Below are positions 9,209-16,799 of a DNA stretch of 47,330 nt, one piece after another (the first letter of the stretch is position 1; each line of letters opens with the position of its first letter). The notes beneath the pieces are model-generated. The model saw nothing but the letters and a program-made list of their open reading frames with translations. It had not been told where the DNA came from and made no database searches. Where the stretch lies: contig JAEWGR010000053.1 of NCBI GenBank assembly GCA_023388195.1, positions 1 to 47,330 of the forward strand. Direction: 5' to 3'. Source of the DNA: Bacillota bacterium (GTDB taxonomy: Bacteria > Bacillota > Negativicutes > Sporomusales > Sporomusaceae). Made by a program: the position numbers and the translations under genes.

Positions 9209-9258
9209 CAAAAGAACCATCACCGTGCCTGGAAGGCTGCGGTTGATGGTTCTTTTTG
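9209..9258 (+). terminator. intrinsic terminator after the PepSY gene
   Basis: AAAAGAACCATCA pairs perfectly with TGATGGTTCTTTT around a 20-base loop and ends in a T-run. It lies 12 bases after the stop codon. Confidence 0.85.
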
Positions 9259-9286
9259 CTGGCCCGGCGGTTCAGCCCCCCAGGCA

Positions 9287-9325
9287 CTACCAGCGGCGGG
9301 TAGCGGTCAGAAGGACCTTGCGGCC
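9287..9325 (-). pseudogene. 3' tail of a TonB-dependent receptor (relic)
   Basis: On the minus strand this encodes GRKVLLTATRRW and a stop, matching the last residues of the intact receptor at 4042-6198 (GRILRLTATRHW). The similarity stops abruptly at about 9335, where plus-strand AraC-like sequence begins. It has no start or signal peptide and is not functional. Confidence 0.65.
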
Positions 9326-9334
9326 GGTAAAGAC

Positions 9335-9510
9335 GAGCTGGACAAGAATATCCTGGCGCCGCTGTCCACTGCCAGCTGGCCGCTATTGCCCAAATGAATA
9401 ACAGCAAGCTGCAGCATTCTTTTAAACGATGGTATGGGGTATCCAGTGCCGGGTATATCCGTGAGGGCAAGATGAAATATGCATCCGCAAATCATTTGGG
9501 TTATAGATAT
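9335..9510 (+). pseudogene. AraC-family regulator C-terminal fragment (relic, frameshifted)
   Basis: The plus strand encodes LDKNILAPLST and, after a frameshift near 9371, QLAAIAQMNNSKLQHSFKRW, then YGVSSAGYIREGKM. This aligns with the first helix-turn-helix of AraC-family proteins and with LDKEFHNPPAIEQLAVIAKM in the intact regulator at 6571-7569. The second helix-turn-helix is largely lost, and a stop follows soon after. It cannot make a regulator. With the receptor tail to its left it appears to be the remains of a second receptor/AraC pair. Confidence 0.7.
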
Positions 9511-9615
9511 ACTTTTTTTCATCCTGGTGTTGGTTTATCAATTCAGCTATAATCAGGGTAATGAAGCTGAAGTTGCAGGAATAGTAATCTTGCCCGCAGG
9601 GATAGGAGTGACGGT

Positions 9616-9957
9616 GTGCAGGGTGGACGTATTGCCAGAGAGAAAATCACAATGGAAAAAATGATTTTGCTGTATTGCCAGGCAAAGCATCAGACTGACG
9701 GGGCCTTGTGCGGCGATTGCCAAAGGCTCGCCGATTACGCCGGGCAGCGGCTCAGCCATTGTCTGTTTGGTGCACAAAAGCCGGTATGCGCAAAATGCCC
9801 GGTGCATTGCTACCGCCCGGTTATGCGGGCACAGATCATTGAGGTGATGCGGTTTGCAGGACCACGGATGCTGTTTAAGCATCCGCAGTTGGCGGTGCTG
9901 CATCTGCTGGACTCCTGGCAAAGCCGTCCAAGCAATAAAAATCGCTCCAATAGATAA
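9616..9957 (+). CDS. YgbA-family (nitrous oxide-stimulated promoter type) cysteine-rich protein
   Basis: A 113-residue protein matching the YgbA_NO family. Visible motifs in order are RIAREKITMEKMILLYC, LCGDCQRLADYA, RLSHCLFGAQKPVCAKCPVH, CYRPVMR and VMRFAGPRML. The seven or so conserved cysteines suggest metal or Fe-S binding, but the family's biochemical role is not established; the E. coli member is induced by nitrosative stress. GTG 9616 is the start: AGGAG lies 7 bases upstream, and the RIAREK segment before the first Met is conserved in the family. It sits between iron-regulated genes. Confidence 0.85.
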   Translation: MQGGRIAREKITMEKMILLYCQAKHQTDGALCGDCQRLADYAGQRLSHCLFGAQKPVCAKCPVHCYRPVMRAQIIEVMRFAGPRMLFKHPQLAVLHLLDSWQSRPSNKNRSNR

Positions 9958-10006
9958 ATTCTTTTAGTATGCATTTTTTTGTGTGAAACAGCAGGATTGA
10001 TGCTTC

Positions 10007-10033
10007 TTGATAGAGAACAATTATCAATATAAT
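10007..10033 (+). promoter_or_regulatory. possible promoter overlapped by an inverted repeat
   Basis: TTGATA and TATCAA form an inverted repeat separated by nine bases. The left half could act as a -35 with TATAAT at 10028-10033 (spacer 15, short). It could be an operator-controlled promoter for the TonB-domain gene, about 135 bases upstream of its ATG. Confidence 0.35.
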
Positions 10034-10101
10034 AGTAATAGGCATAATGCGGTAGAAGGGGTTATAGCAGCAGGTAGATAGACAACCCTTTTTTAATGCT
10101 T

Positions 10102-10119
10102 AATGAGAATGATTCTCGC
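10102..10119 (+). promoter_or_regulatory. Fur-box-like operator of the TonB-domain gene
   Basis: AATGAGAATGATTCTCGC contains the perfect palindrome GAGAAT-G-ATTCTC. It lies 47 bases before the ATG of the TonB C-terminal-domain gene and is preceded by TTTTTTAATGCTTAA, as at the PepSY gene. Confidence 0.75.
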
Positions 10120-10165
10120 ACATCGGTGTCTTGCTGTTATAGGTTAAAAAAGAGAGGGTGTTTGC

Positions 10166-10600
10166 ATGAAAATTCTTAAGAAAGTCCCCTTTAGTCTGGC
10201 ACTTTTGTTAGTTGTGATGTTGGCTATGGCTGTTCCCGTTATGGCGAAACCGAATGCCGCCGTAACGCCGCCGCAAATTATCACCTTGGCACCGGTTTCC
10301 CTGACCCCGGAATTGCAGGAGAAGTACTCGGAAAAAACCCTGCTGGTGAAGCTAAAAGCGACCATATTTGAAAGTGGCACAGCCGGCAATATTGAAATTA
10401 TTATCAGTTCTGGTGATGACGCTTTGGATCAGGCGGCTATTGAGTCCCTGCAGCAGTCCGTATTCAGGCCGGCTTACGCCAGTGATTCTCAAGCCGTAGC
10501 CTGCAACATTGTTCTGCCGCTGAACGTCAGGGTGGAAAAATACCAGCCGGAGGAACCGGCCAGCCCGGCAGACCTATTGACGGAACAGCCGCAGCATTAG
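10166..10600 (+). CDS. exported TonB C-terminal-domain protein
   Basis: A 144-residue protein. A signal peptide (KKVPFSLALLLVVMLAMAVPVMA, probable cleavage after VMA) is followed by a TonB C-terminal fold (about 55-130), recognised by LLVKLKATIFESG, SSGDDALDQAAIESLQQSVF and RPAYASDSQ, and an acidic/proline-rich tail. TonB transmits energy from the ExbBD motor to receptors, but here the proline-rich spacer is missing and the N-terminus looks cleavable, so it may be a soluble periplasmic relative. No exbB/exbD is nearby. The ATG at 10166 follows an AGAGAGGG ribosome binding site. The Fur-like site upstream and terminator downstream suggest a monocistronic iron-regulated unit. Confidence 0.75.
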   Translation: MKILKKVPFSLALLLVVMLAMAVPVMAKPNAAVTPPQIITLAPVSLTPELQEKYSEKTLLVKLKATIFESGTAGNIEIIISSGDDALDQAAIESLQQSVFRPAYASDSQAVACNIVLPLNVRVEKYQPEEPASPADLLTEQPQH

Positions 10601-10662
10601 TCGTGGCTGATACATAGGGGCAGCTGCTTACCAGTGCGTGTTAACGAGAGCAGGCATTATAG

Positions 10663-10708
10663 GAAAACATCATCACAACCTCTGCTAAGAGGCGGTGATG
10701 ATGTTTTC
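10663..10708 (+). terminator. hairpin terminator after the TonB-domain gene
   Basis: GAAAACATCATCAC pairs perfectly with GTGATGATGTTTTC. The T-rich right arm serves as a weak T-tract on the plus strand. Confidence 0.7.
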
Positions 10709-10814
10709 TGTCAATAACTAAGCCAGGCACGCAGACGTAAACTCCTTGCTGGCCGGGCCGAGGCTGGTTGCTTACTTTCAAAGCCGCAATGAATAAGGAG
10801 TGTTACGCAATACT

Positions 10815-12569
10815 ATGCTGGTAAAAAATATATTGAAAAATGATCAGTTGACGGCAGCAAAAGAATGCAGCTTATTGCAGGGGATTTGGAAGATTAGCAG
10901 TAGTTACTGGCGCTCGGAAGAAAAGCAATATGCCCTATTGCTGTTGCTGGTTATTGCCGGACTGAGTATCACCAATGTTTATATCCAGGTATGGCTGAAC
11001 CAATGGCGAAACGTATTTTTTAATACCTTGCAAGACCGGGACATGGCGGCATTTCTGGATTCTTTATGGCAATGGATTGTATTAATCATCGCTGCTTGGG
11101 CGGTAACCGTCTACCAGGACTATCTGCGCCAACTGCTGGCTGTAAAATGGCGCCAATGGTTAACAAACTGGTTATTGGCAGATTATCTACAGGTTAAAAA
11201 GTATTACTGTCTGCAAATCCTGGATCATGGCGTTGATAATCCGGACCAGATCATTTGTGAAGACGTTAAACTGTTTATTGAGCTGCTTCTGAAAATTTTT
11301 TTATGGTTTTTGTATACGTTGGGGATTTTATGTAGTTTTACTCTGATTTTGTGGAGTTTATCTGGCTCCTTTTCTTTGTCCTGGCATGAATGGAGTATCA
11401 CTATTGCCGGGGATATGTTCTGGATCGCAGCAGGTTATGCCGTTGCAGTGAATTGTGTTATGGGAAAAATGGGGCATTCATTGGCACAGCTTAATTTTTT
11501 ACAACAACGCTATGAGGCCGATGCCCGTTTTGTATTAGTACGCTTACGGGAATATGCGGATGCTATTGCCTTATATGCAGGCGAGCAACGGGAAGGCCAT
11601 GTGCTGCGGGGCTATTTTAAAAAAGTCTATGATAATTTTCATCAATGCATAAACCGCCAAAAAATTTTGGATAGTTTAATTTTTTGCCTGTACCGCGGAG
11701 CGGAACCTCTTCCCTATATCGTGGCGGTACCGCGATTTTTCAGCGGTCAGCTTCAGCTCGGCGGGCTGATGCAGACCACAGCCGCTTTTGAGAAGGTACA
11801 GCATTCACTCCTGTTTATTTCTTGCTGGTATAAGGAGATTGCCAAGTTAAAGGCGATTGTAAAGAGGCTGGTAATTTTGATAGACACGATGGACCAGTTG
11901 CGGCTGGCGCCCGCCAGTCAGTCGATCCAGGTTCTGTCTGCCGCGGATGCGTTTTTTTCCATAGAGGGTTTGCACATCAGGCGGCCTAATGGGGAGTTGC
12001 TGGTAAGCAACTTTGCAATGAAGCTGCAGGCCGGTGAGTCCTTACTGATTACAGGGCCATCGGGCTGTGGCAAAAGTATGCTGATAAAAGCGATTGCCGG
12101 TATTTGGCCTTTTGGTGAAGGCCGTATCAGCATCCCGCAAAACCAGCAATGTTTATTTTTGCCACAGAAACCGTATTTGCCGGTAGGGACATTACGGGAA
12201 GTGTTGTGTTATCCCCAGTCAGGACAGGGGTATGCAAAAGAAGCCCTGCAGGCAGTACTGAAAAAATGCAATTTGGAGGATTTGCTGGGTCGCCTGGATG
12301 ATCAGGAAAACTGGTCACGCATTCTATCGGTGGGCGAGCAGCAGCGGATTGCTTTTGCCCGCGCTCTTTTGCAGCAACCACAGTGGCTGTTTTTGGATGA
12401 AACCACAGCCGGCTTGGACGAAGCTATGGAAAAAAGGCTGTATAAGCTGCTCCGGAGCGAGCTGAAAGCAACAGGCATTATCAGCGTGGGTCACCGCAGC
12501 AGCCTTATACCTTATCATGAAAAGATATTGACAATTAAAGAAGAAGGCGGCTGGGCTCTGGTGGCGTAA
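10815..12569 (+). CDS. SbmA/BacA-YddA-type ABC transporter, fused permease and ATPase
   Basis: A 584-residue half-transporter. The ABC_membrane_2 (SbmA/BacA-like) permease domain has about six helices and the typical VYIQVWLNQWRNVFFNTLQDRD and AVKWRQWLTNWLLADYL segments. The nucleotide-binding domain carries Walker A GPSGCGKS (near 414), signature LSVGEQQR (near 504), Walker B WLFLDE (near 524) and a GHRSS switch. Relatives move peptides, fatty acyl-CoA or vitamins; some such genes sit in siderophore loci. AAGGAG at 10795-10800 precedes ATG 10815 with a long 14-base spacing; the upstream GTG at 10800 overlaps that site and is unlikely. The stop overlaps the next start (TAATGATG), implying translational coupling. 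Confidence 0.85.
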   Translation: MLVKNILKNDQLTAAKECSLLQGIWKISSSYWRSEEKQYALLLLLVIAGLSITNVYIQVWLNQWRNVFFNTLQDRDMAAFLDSLWQWIVLIIAAWAVTVYQDYLRQLLAVKWRQWLTNWLLADYLQVKKYYCLQILDHGVDNPDQIICEDVKLFIELLLKIFLWFLYTLGILCSFTLILWSLSGSFSLSWHEWSITIAGDMFWIAAGYAVAVNCVMGKMGHSLAQLNFLQQRYEADARFVLVRLREYADAIALYAGEQREGHVLRGYFKKVYDNFHQCINRQKILDSLIFCLYRGAEPLPYIVAVPRFFSGQLQLGGLMQTTAAFEKVQHSLLFISCWYKEIAKLKAIVKRLVILIDTMDQLRLAPASQSIQVLSAADAFFSIEGLHIRRPNGELLVSNFAMKLQAGESLLITGPSGCGKSMLIKAIAGIWPFGEGRISIPQNQQCLFLPQKPYLPVGTLREVLCYPQSGQGYAKEALQAVLKKCNLEDLLGRLDDQENWSRILSVGEQQRIAFARALLQQPQWLFLDETTAGLDEAMEKRLYKLLRSELKATGIISVGHRSSLIPYHEKILTIKEEGGWALVA

Positions 12570-13036
12570 TGATGATCTGGAATGGGACCCGCTCAGGCAG
12601 CCGGCAGGAGGGCAACAAGCATAGGTTTGCCTTGCAGGACATATGTTGTAGAAGGATAAATTGCCGGTTACTGGAGTGGAATTGGGTGGAGGAGTTTGCA
12701 TTAGTACCGGAAGAATCCATATTTCTGGATTTGACACCGGAAGAATCGGCTTTGTTTTTTTTTATTTTGGGTTTGGTTATCTCCCAGTCCTTAAGCATTG
12801 ATGAACTGAATCTTCTGGCCAACGGCCTGTTTGAAACGGCGCAGATAATGTTTGTTATTGCTTCCCATAGAACGTTAATCAACGATGTTTTGGAGGCCCA
12901 GGCCGATAAAGAAAAAGGTAAAGCGGAGCAGACAAAACCGGACCCCAGGTATGTTCCCAATATGCAGTCAGAGCTAGACAGACTGCAGGATCAGATTAAC
13001 CATTTGCAAAAACAGATTGAGGCCTTAACTACATGA
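12569..13036 (+). CDS. small protein of unknown function coupled to the ABC exporter
   Basis: The ATG overlaps the stop of the ABC transporter. The 155-residue product has an uninformative basic N-terminus (about 1-35) and a hydrophobic stretch, EESALFFFILGLVISQSLSI (residues 58-77). Then come LDELNLLANGLFETAQIMFVI-type helices and a charged C-terminal coiled coil (LDRLQDQINHLQKQIEAL). I do not recognise the family. The real start may be further in, for example the GTG that precedes EEFALVPEES, since the first 35 residues look like translated spacer. Coupling suggests it helps the transporter or shares its regulation. Confidence 0.6.
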   Translation: MMIWNGTRSGSRQEGNKHRFALQDICCRRINCRLLEWNWVEEFALVPEESIFLDLTPEESALFFFILGLVISQSLSIDELNLLANGLFETAQIMFVIASHRTLINDVLEAQADKEKGKAEQTKPDPRYVPNMQSELDRLQDQINHLQKQIEALTT

Positions 13037-13051
13037 ATAGCCCCAGGACAA

Positions 13052-13089
13052 AGGCCGTTGCTTATTGGCGCACAAATAAGCAACGGCCT
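13052..13089. terminator. bidirectional hairpin between convergent genes
   Basis: AGGCCGTTGCTTATT pairs with AATAAGCAACGGCCT around a short loop. It lies between the convergent unknown gene and the M50 protease. T-tracts on both sides are weak. Confidence 0.7.
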
Positions 13090-13137
13090 GATTTGTATGG
13101 CAGCGGGACAGTGGGGCCTGCCGGCGTTGATAAAGTA

Positions 13138-13977
13138 CTAAATCCTTGGGCGCAGCGCCTCGGCCGTAATATGGGCTTCATAGGTCAGTACCCCGCTCAG
13201 TACCAGCAGGGAAAGATAGGCAATGCCTATTTTTAAGCGAAACCCGGCATCGGTATCATAATAGGTATCGTTGCGGTGCTTCCAGAACTCCCAGGCCCGA
13301 TGGACCGCTCCGAACAACACCAGGATTAAGATCGGGTTGAAACTGACCCAAATCAGGGCTAGGATCAGGGGAATGCCGAGAAACCAAATATAAGGCGAAA
13401 CAGCGCCGGCAATCCGCCCGCCATCAAGCGGCGAAGCCGGGATGAGATTGAATAGTGTCAGGAAATAGCCGGTAAAGGCCAGTGAAAAAAGCAGGGGCGA
13501 CTGAAAACCATAGGCGGCCGCATGCATGCAGGCAGTGGCCGCAAAGCCAAACAGCGGGCCGCCAAAGGCGATGATACTTTCTGTTGCCGCATCCTTAGGC
13601 TGTTCTTTAAGGCCAATCATGGCACCCAGAAACGGGATGAAGACCGGGGCCGTTACGGGGATGTTCTGGCGTTTGGCTGCAAACATATGACCATATTCAT
13701 GGATGGCGATCAACAGGATAAAACCGGCAGCCCACTGGAAGCCGTAGAACCAGGCGTACACACCAATTGTTGCTACCATAGATAAGGTTGTGACCCCAAA
13801 CTTACTAAACTTAAAAACCAGAAAAATTCCCTTGAGAAACCCCAAAATACTCTTCCATTTCAGTAGCGCCAGCAGCGCGGTAGCTGCCCCGCCCAGTCCC
13901 AGTTTTTTATACCAGGGCCGCGGCGGCGGGGGCTGGGGATTATCCTGGTATTCCATCATTTCCTCTTCTCTATTCAA
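13138..13977 (-). CDS. site-2-protease-like M50 family metalloprotease
   Basis: A 279-residue multi-pass membrane protein. The zinc-binding motif IAIHEYGHMFAAK (HExxH) lies in a membrane helix near residue 93, and the third ligand motif, SPLDGGRIAGA, is near 185, as expected for intramembrane site-2 proteases. A proline-rich cytosolic N-terminus (NPQPPPPRPWYKK) precedes several helices. It is of the peptide-exchanger type without a PDZ domain. The substrate is unknown. The start is either TTG 13977 (GAGG 7 bases upstream) or ATG 13959, which overlaps its own purine-rich site; 13977 is slightly preferred. Confidence 0.88.
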   Translation of the reverse strand: MNREEEMMEYQDNPQPPPPRPWYKKLGLGGAATALLALLKWKSILGFLKGIFLVFKFSKFGVTTLSMVATIGVYAWFYGFQWAAGFILLIAIHEYGHMFAAKRQNIPVTAPVFIPFLGAMIGLKEQPKDAATESIIAFGGPLFGFAATACMHAAAYGFQSPLLFSLAFTGYFLTLFNLIPASPLDGGRIAGAVSPYIWFLGIPLILALIWVSFNPILILVLFGAVHRAWEFWKHRNDTYYDTDAGFRLKIGIAYLSLLVLSGVLTYEAHITAEALRPRI

Positions 13978-14032
13978 AGCAATACCTCAATTCTTTATAC
14001 ATATTTGGTATCTTGCCGGGCCGGCCAGCCAG

Positions 14033-14650
14033 TTAGAGTGCCGGTACAAAATCAGCCCGTACGGCTTGCAGCAAAGGGCCATCGCCTGCAACCGGGACGG
14101 CGGTGGAGTGACCGGCCGTGGAGCCTACCGTGACAGTACCCTGCCAGAGGGCTGTTTTAGACCATTCTATGTTGGCTTCTACCCTATAGATGTAGGCAGC
14201 GGCGGGAACAGCCTCACCGGCCTGGTTCCGGCAGTCCCAGATGACTGCAACCGGGCCGGACTGCGGTGTTGCAGAACTTACGGCATCCAGCGCCTTCTGG
14301 CTGGCGGTGGCCGGCTGGAATACTTTTTGCCAGTCCGGCAGTGCTTCTGCCCGCTGCTGATAACCGCCGCCGGCCGTGAAGCGGGTTACCAGCAGGGTGC
14401 GCACATGCTGCCCCTGCGTGTCTTCGATCCAAACGGCCAACTGATCGCTTGCCAGTTTACGCATACGCTGATAATCAAAAGCGATCATTACTTTGCCGGG
14501 GGTTGTACTCCCCGGCGCTGGCGGATTAACCCCGGTCTGGGAGGAGTACTCCTGGACTGAGCCATTGCGTACCGGCTGCCCGGCATGGCTGCAAGCAGCA
14601 AGCAAGGCAGTGCTTAGTACCAGTACTAACAGTACAGCAGCGATTTTCAT
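14033..14650 (-). CDS. DUF2271 domain lipoprotein
   Basis: A 205-residue lipoprotein. A lipobox (LLAAC, Cys20) ends the signal peptide, so it is membrane anchored on the extracytoplasmic side. The remainder matches DUF2271, shown by QLAVWIEDTQGQHVRTLLVT, ALPDWQKV, LDAVSSATPQSG and PAAAYIYRVEANIEW. Family members often accompany flavin- or heme-linked membrane redox proteins, but function is unknown. ATG 14650 is preceded by AAGGGGGG. It may share a transcript with the downstream protease on the same strand. Confidence 0.8.
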   Translation of the reverse strand: MKIAAVLLVLVLSTALLAACSHAGQPVRNGSVQEYSSQTGVNPPAPGSTTPGKVMIAFDYQRMRKLASDQLAVWIEDTQGQHVRTLLVTRFTAGGGYQQRAEALPDWQKVFQPATASQKALDAVSSATPQSGPVAVIWDCRNQAGEAVPAAAYIYRVEANIEWSKTALWQGTVTVGSTAGHSTAVPVAGDGPLLQAVRADFVPAL

Positions 14651-14908
14651 GGGCTTCCCCCCTTGAGCCGCAGCGAACAGGCTACCGTTGCCGCTTATTT
14701 ACTGTAATTATACCATAGTATGCCATTGTATTCCCGGGTAAGCCGCAAGCAGCCAGGCAAAAATCTGCAATTTCCGGGAAATAATTTTGCAGGTGCTTAT
14801 CGTATTTTGTGGAATATATTGGATATGATTCTGCCTGGCAGGGGCGGCGATAAGGACAAGTTGTTCAGGTGAGTCATTGCGGCAAGCTGAATGAGGGAGG
14901 GAAACAGA

Positions 14909-15361
14909 ATGAAGGTAGAGGTTTTACGAACAGATAGCAGCAATGTTGCTTTTATTGAACTTACCAAAATGCTGGATGAAGACCTGGCAGAACGATATGG
15001 CAGCCTGCAAAAGCAATTCGATAAGTATAACAAAGTCGGGCATACTCAGGTTATCCTGCTTTGCATTGATCAACATCCGGTTGCTTGCGGGACCTTTAAA
15101 GCCCATGACACGGACACGGCAGAAATGAAACGGATATTTGTGAAAAAAGAACATAGAAAGCAGGGATTAGCTAAGTTGATCATGCAAAATTTAGAGGAAC
15201 TGGTTAAAAGCAACGGTTATCAATGGGCCGTGCTGGAAACTGGCATAAAACAACAAGAAGCGATTGGTCTCTATAAAAGCATTGGTTATGCGGTAACACA
15301 AAATTATGATCCCTATATCGGCAATGCCAATAGTATATGTATGAAAAAATCGCTAAGCTAG
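14909..15361 (+). CDS. GNAT-family N-acetyltransferase
   Basis: A 150-residue acetyl-CoA-dependent transferase. It has the GNAT beta4/P-loop segment MKRIFVKKEHRKQGLAKLIM (motif A, R/Q-x-x-G-L/K) and the C-terminal ETGIKQQEAIGLYKSIGYA motif B. The acceptor substrate is unknown. The start is ATG 14909 with GGGAGGG about 9 bases upstream; the longer in-frame version from 14891 would include the ribosome binding site. A hairpin terminator follows the stop. Confidence 0.88.
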   Translation: MKVEVLRTDSSNVAFIELTKMLDEDLAERYGSLQKQFDKYNKVGHTQVILLCIDQHPVACGTFKAHDTDTAEMKRIFVKKEHRKQGLAKLIMQNLEELVKSNGYQWAVLETGIKQQEAIGLYKSIGYAVTQNYDPYIGNANSICMKKSLS

Positions 15362-15368
15362 CGAAACT

Positions 15369-15396
15369 GCCGTCTTCACGCAGGAGGGCGGCTTTT
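15369..15396 (+). terminator. intrinsic terminator after the GNAT gene
   Basis: GCCGTCTTC pairs with GGAGGGCGGC (with G-U pairs), followed by TTTT. It begins 8 bases after the stop codon. Confidence 0.65.
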
Positions 15397-15707
15397 ATTG
15401 TTCGCCCGGCAGGGGCTGATAAGTTTTAATAGAACACTGGCTGTGGCAAGCAATGATATATAATTTTTGAATTGAATTCGATTAATTATCTGAATTATTA
15501 ATCATTGCGGATTTTAACTATAATGATATTAGGAGACAATAACAGGCTGAGTACTTAATTCAAGGATAACTTCAGGGTTATAAAACAAAGGGTTCCTGCC
15601 GAAAGTTCGGAATATTGCGCGAAAGAAAGAGAATTGCCGAAGGGGGGCTGTAATTTACTTATTTACGACGTTCTTTATCCATTAATAAAATAGGAGAGTG
15701 GAAATTG
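15397..15707. other. upstream region of the tricarboxylate transporter operon
   Basis: AT-rich non-coding sequence that should hold the operon promoter. TATAAT occurs near 15519-15524 without a convincing -35. Short AT-rich dyads (GAATTGAATTC, GATTAATTATC) lie just upstream and could be operators. No gene is supported here. Confidence 0.4.
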
Positions 15708-16736
15708 ATGTCTTCAAAGAATGTAAAATTAGTATCAGTTCTAATCGCCATCATGCTGGTAATCAGCGCTGCCGGTTGTGCCAAGCAGGCAGCAGCTCCT
15801 GATGACAAGAAAGCCTGGGCTCCGCAGAAACAGGTAACCCTGCTGGCCGTTGCCGGTGCCGGCGGTGGTCTGGACATGGTTGCCCGCACGGTGGCTAAAA
15901 TCTTTGATCAGAAAAAAATCGTTACCCAGCCGATCATAGTTGAGAACAAACCCGGCGGCGGCCAGGTTACAGGCACGGTAAGCTTTGCTACCCAGGACGG
16001 CAAAAATGACCACAAATTAATGATCGCTTCTACTCCTTTTATCTTAAATTACATTAAGAAAGACGGTAACAGCCCGATTGGCCCTGATCAGATATATCCT
16101 TTGGCCCTGCTGCAGGAGGATTATGGTATTATTGCCGTCAGAGCCGATTCCAAATATAACACCTTAAAAGAACTGTTTGATGCCGCGAAAGCCAACCCTG
16201 CCAGTGTACAATTCTGCGGCGGCGGTGCGCCCGGAACCTGGGATCACCTGAACTCCGTTTTGCTGGCCCGCAAAGCCGGCGTCGATATTAAAGCGATGAA
16301 ATACAACACCTATGATGGCGGCGGTGAGGCGTTAACAGCCCTGCTTGGCGGTAATGCCGACGCTCTGACTTCTGATGTTTCCTCCATTAAACAATACGTT
16401 CAGGCCGGCAGGGTACGGGTATTAGGCGTCTCTTCCGCCGCCCGGATTACTGACGATGAGGTAATGAAAAATATCCCAACCTATAAAGAACAGGGTTTTG
16501 ATGTTGTTACGACTAACTGGCGCGGGATTTTTGCCGGCAAAGACGTACCTGAAGCAGCTAAAAAATACTGGTCGGAAAAAGTAGGTGAACTTTGCAACAC
16601 GCAGGAATGGAAAGACGAACTGAAAAAGCAAGGGGTTATCTATACTTACAAAGATGCCAAAGGTTTCTATGATCTCATCAAAGCCGATGAAGCGACTTAC
16701 ACCGAAATTTACAAAGAGTTAGGCATGGCGAAATAA
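15708..16736 (+). CDS. tctC: tripartite tricarboxylate transporter substrate-binding lipoprotein (TctC)
   Basis: A 342-residue binding protein of the Bug/TctC family. A signal peptide ends in a lipobox-like SAAGC. The family motifs VAGAGGGLDMVARTVAK, VENKPGGGQVTG and GGNADALTSDVSS define the two-lobed periplasmic fold that delivers carboxylates to TctAB. ATG 15708 follows AGGAGAG with a 10-base spacing. It is first in the transporter operon, and a strong hairpin separates it from tctB, as often seen for overproduced binding proteins. The ligand cannot be read from the sequence; aconitase and citrate lyase downstream suggest a tricarboxylate. Confidence 0.92.
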   Translation: MSSKNVKLVSVLIAIMLVISAAGCAKQAAAPDDKKAWAPQKQVTLLAVAGAGGGLDMVARTVAKIFDQKKIVTQPIIVENKPGGGQVTGTVSFATQDGKNDHKLMIASTPFILNYIKKDGNSPIGPDQIYPLALLQEDYGIIAVRADSKYNTLKELFDAAKANPASVQFCGGGAPGTWDHLNSVLLARKAGVDIKAMKYNTYDGGGEALTALLGGNADALTSDVSSIKQYVQAGRVRVLGVSSAARITDDEVMKNIPTYKEQGFDVVTTNWRGIFAGKDVPEAAKKYWSEKVGELCNTQEWKDELKKQGVIYTYKDAKGFYDLIKADEATYTEIYKELGMAK

Positions 16737-16757
16737 ATCCTCGCTACGTATTGAATA

Positions 16758-16790
16758 GGGAGAAGAGCCTGGCTCTTCTCTCTGTTTTTA
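16758..16790 (+). terminator. intercistronic hairpin between tctC and tctB
   Basis: GAGAAGAGCC and GGCTCTTCTC form a stem followed by TCTGTTTTTA. Its position between binding protein and permease genes suggests partial termination or mRNA stabilisation that favours tctC expression. Confidence 0.65.
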
Positions 16791-16799
16791 GAAAGGAAA

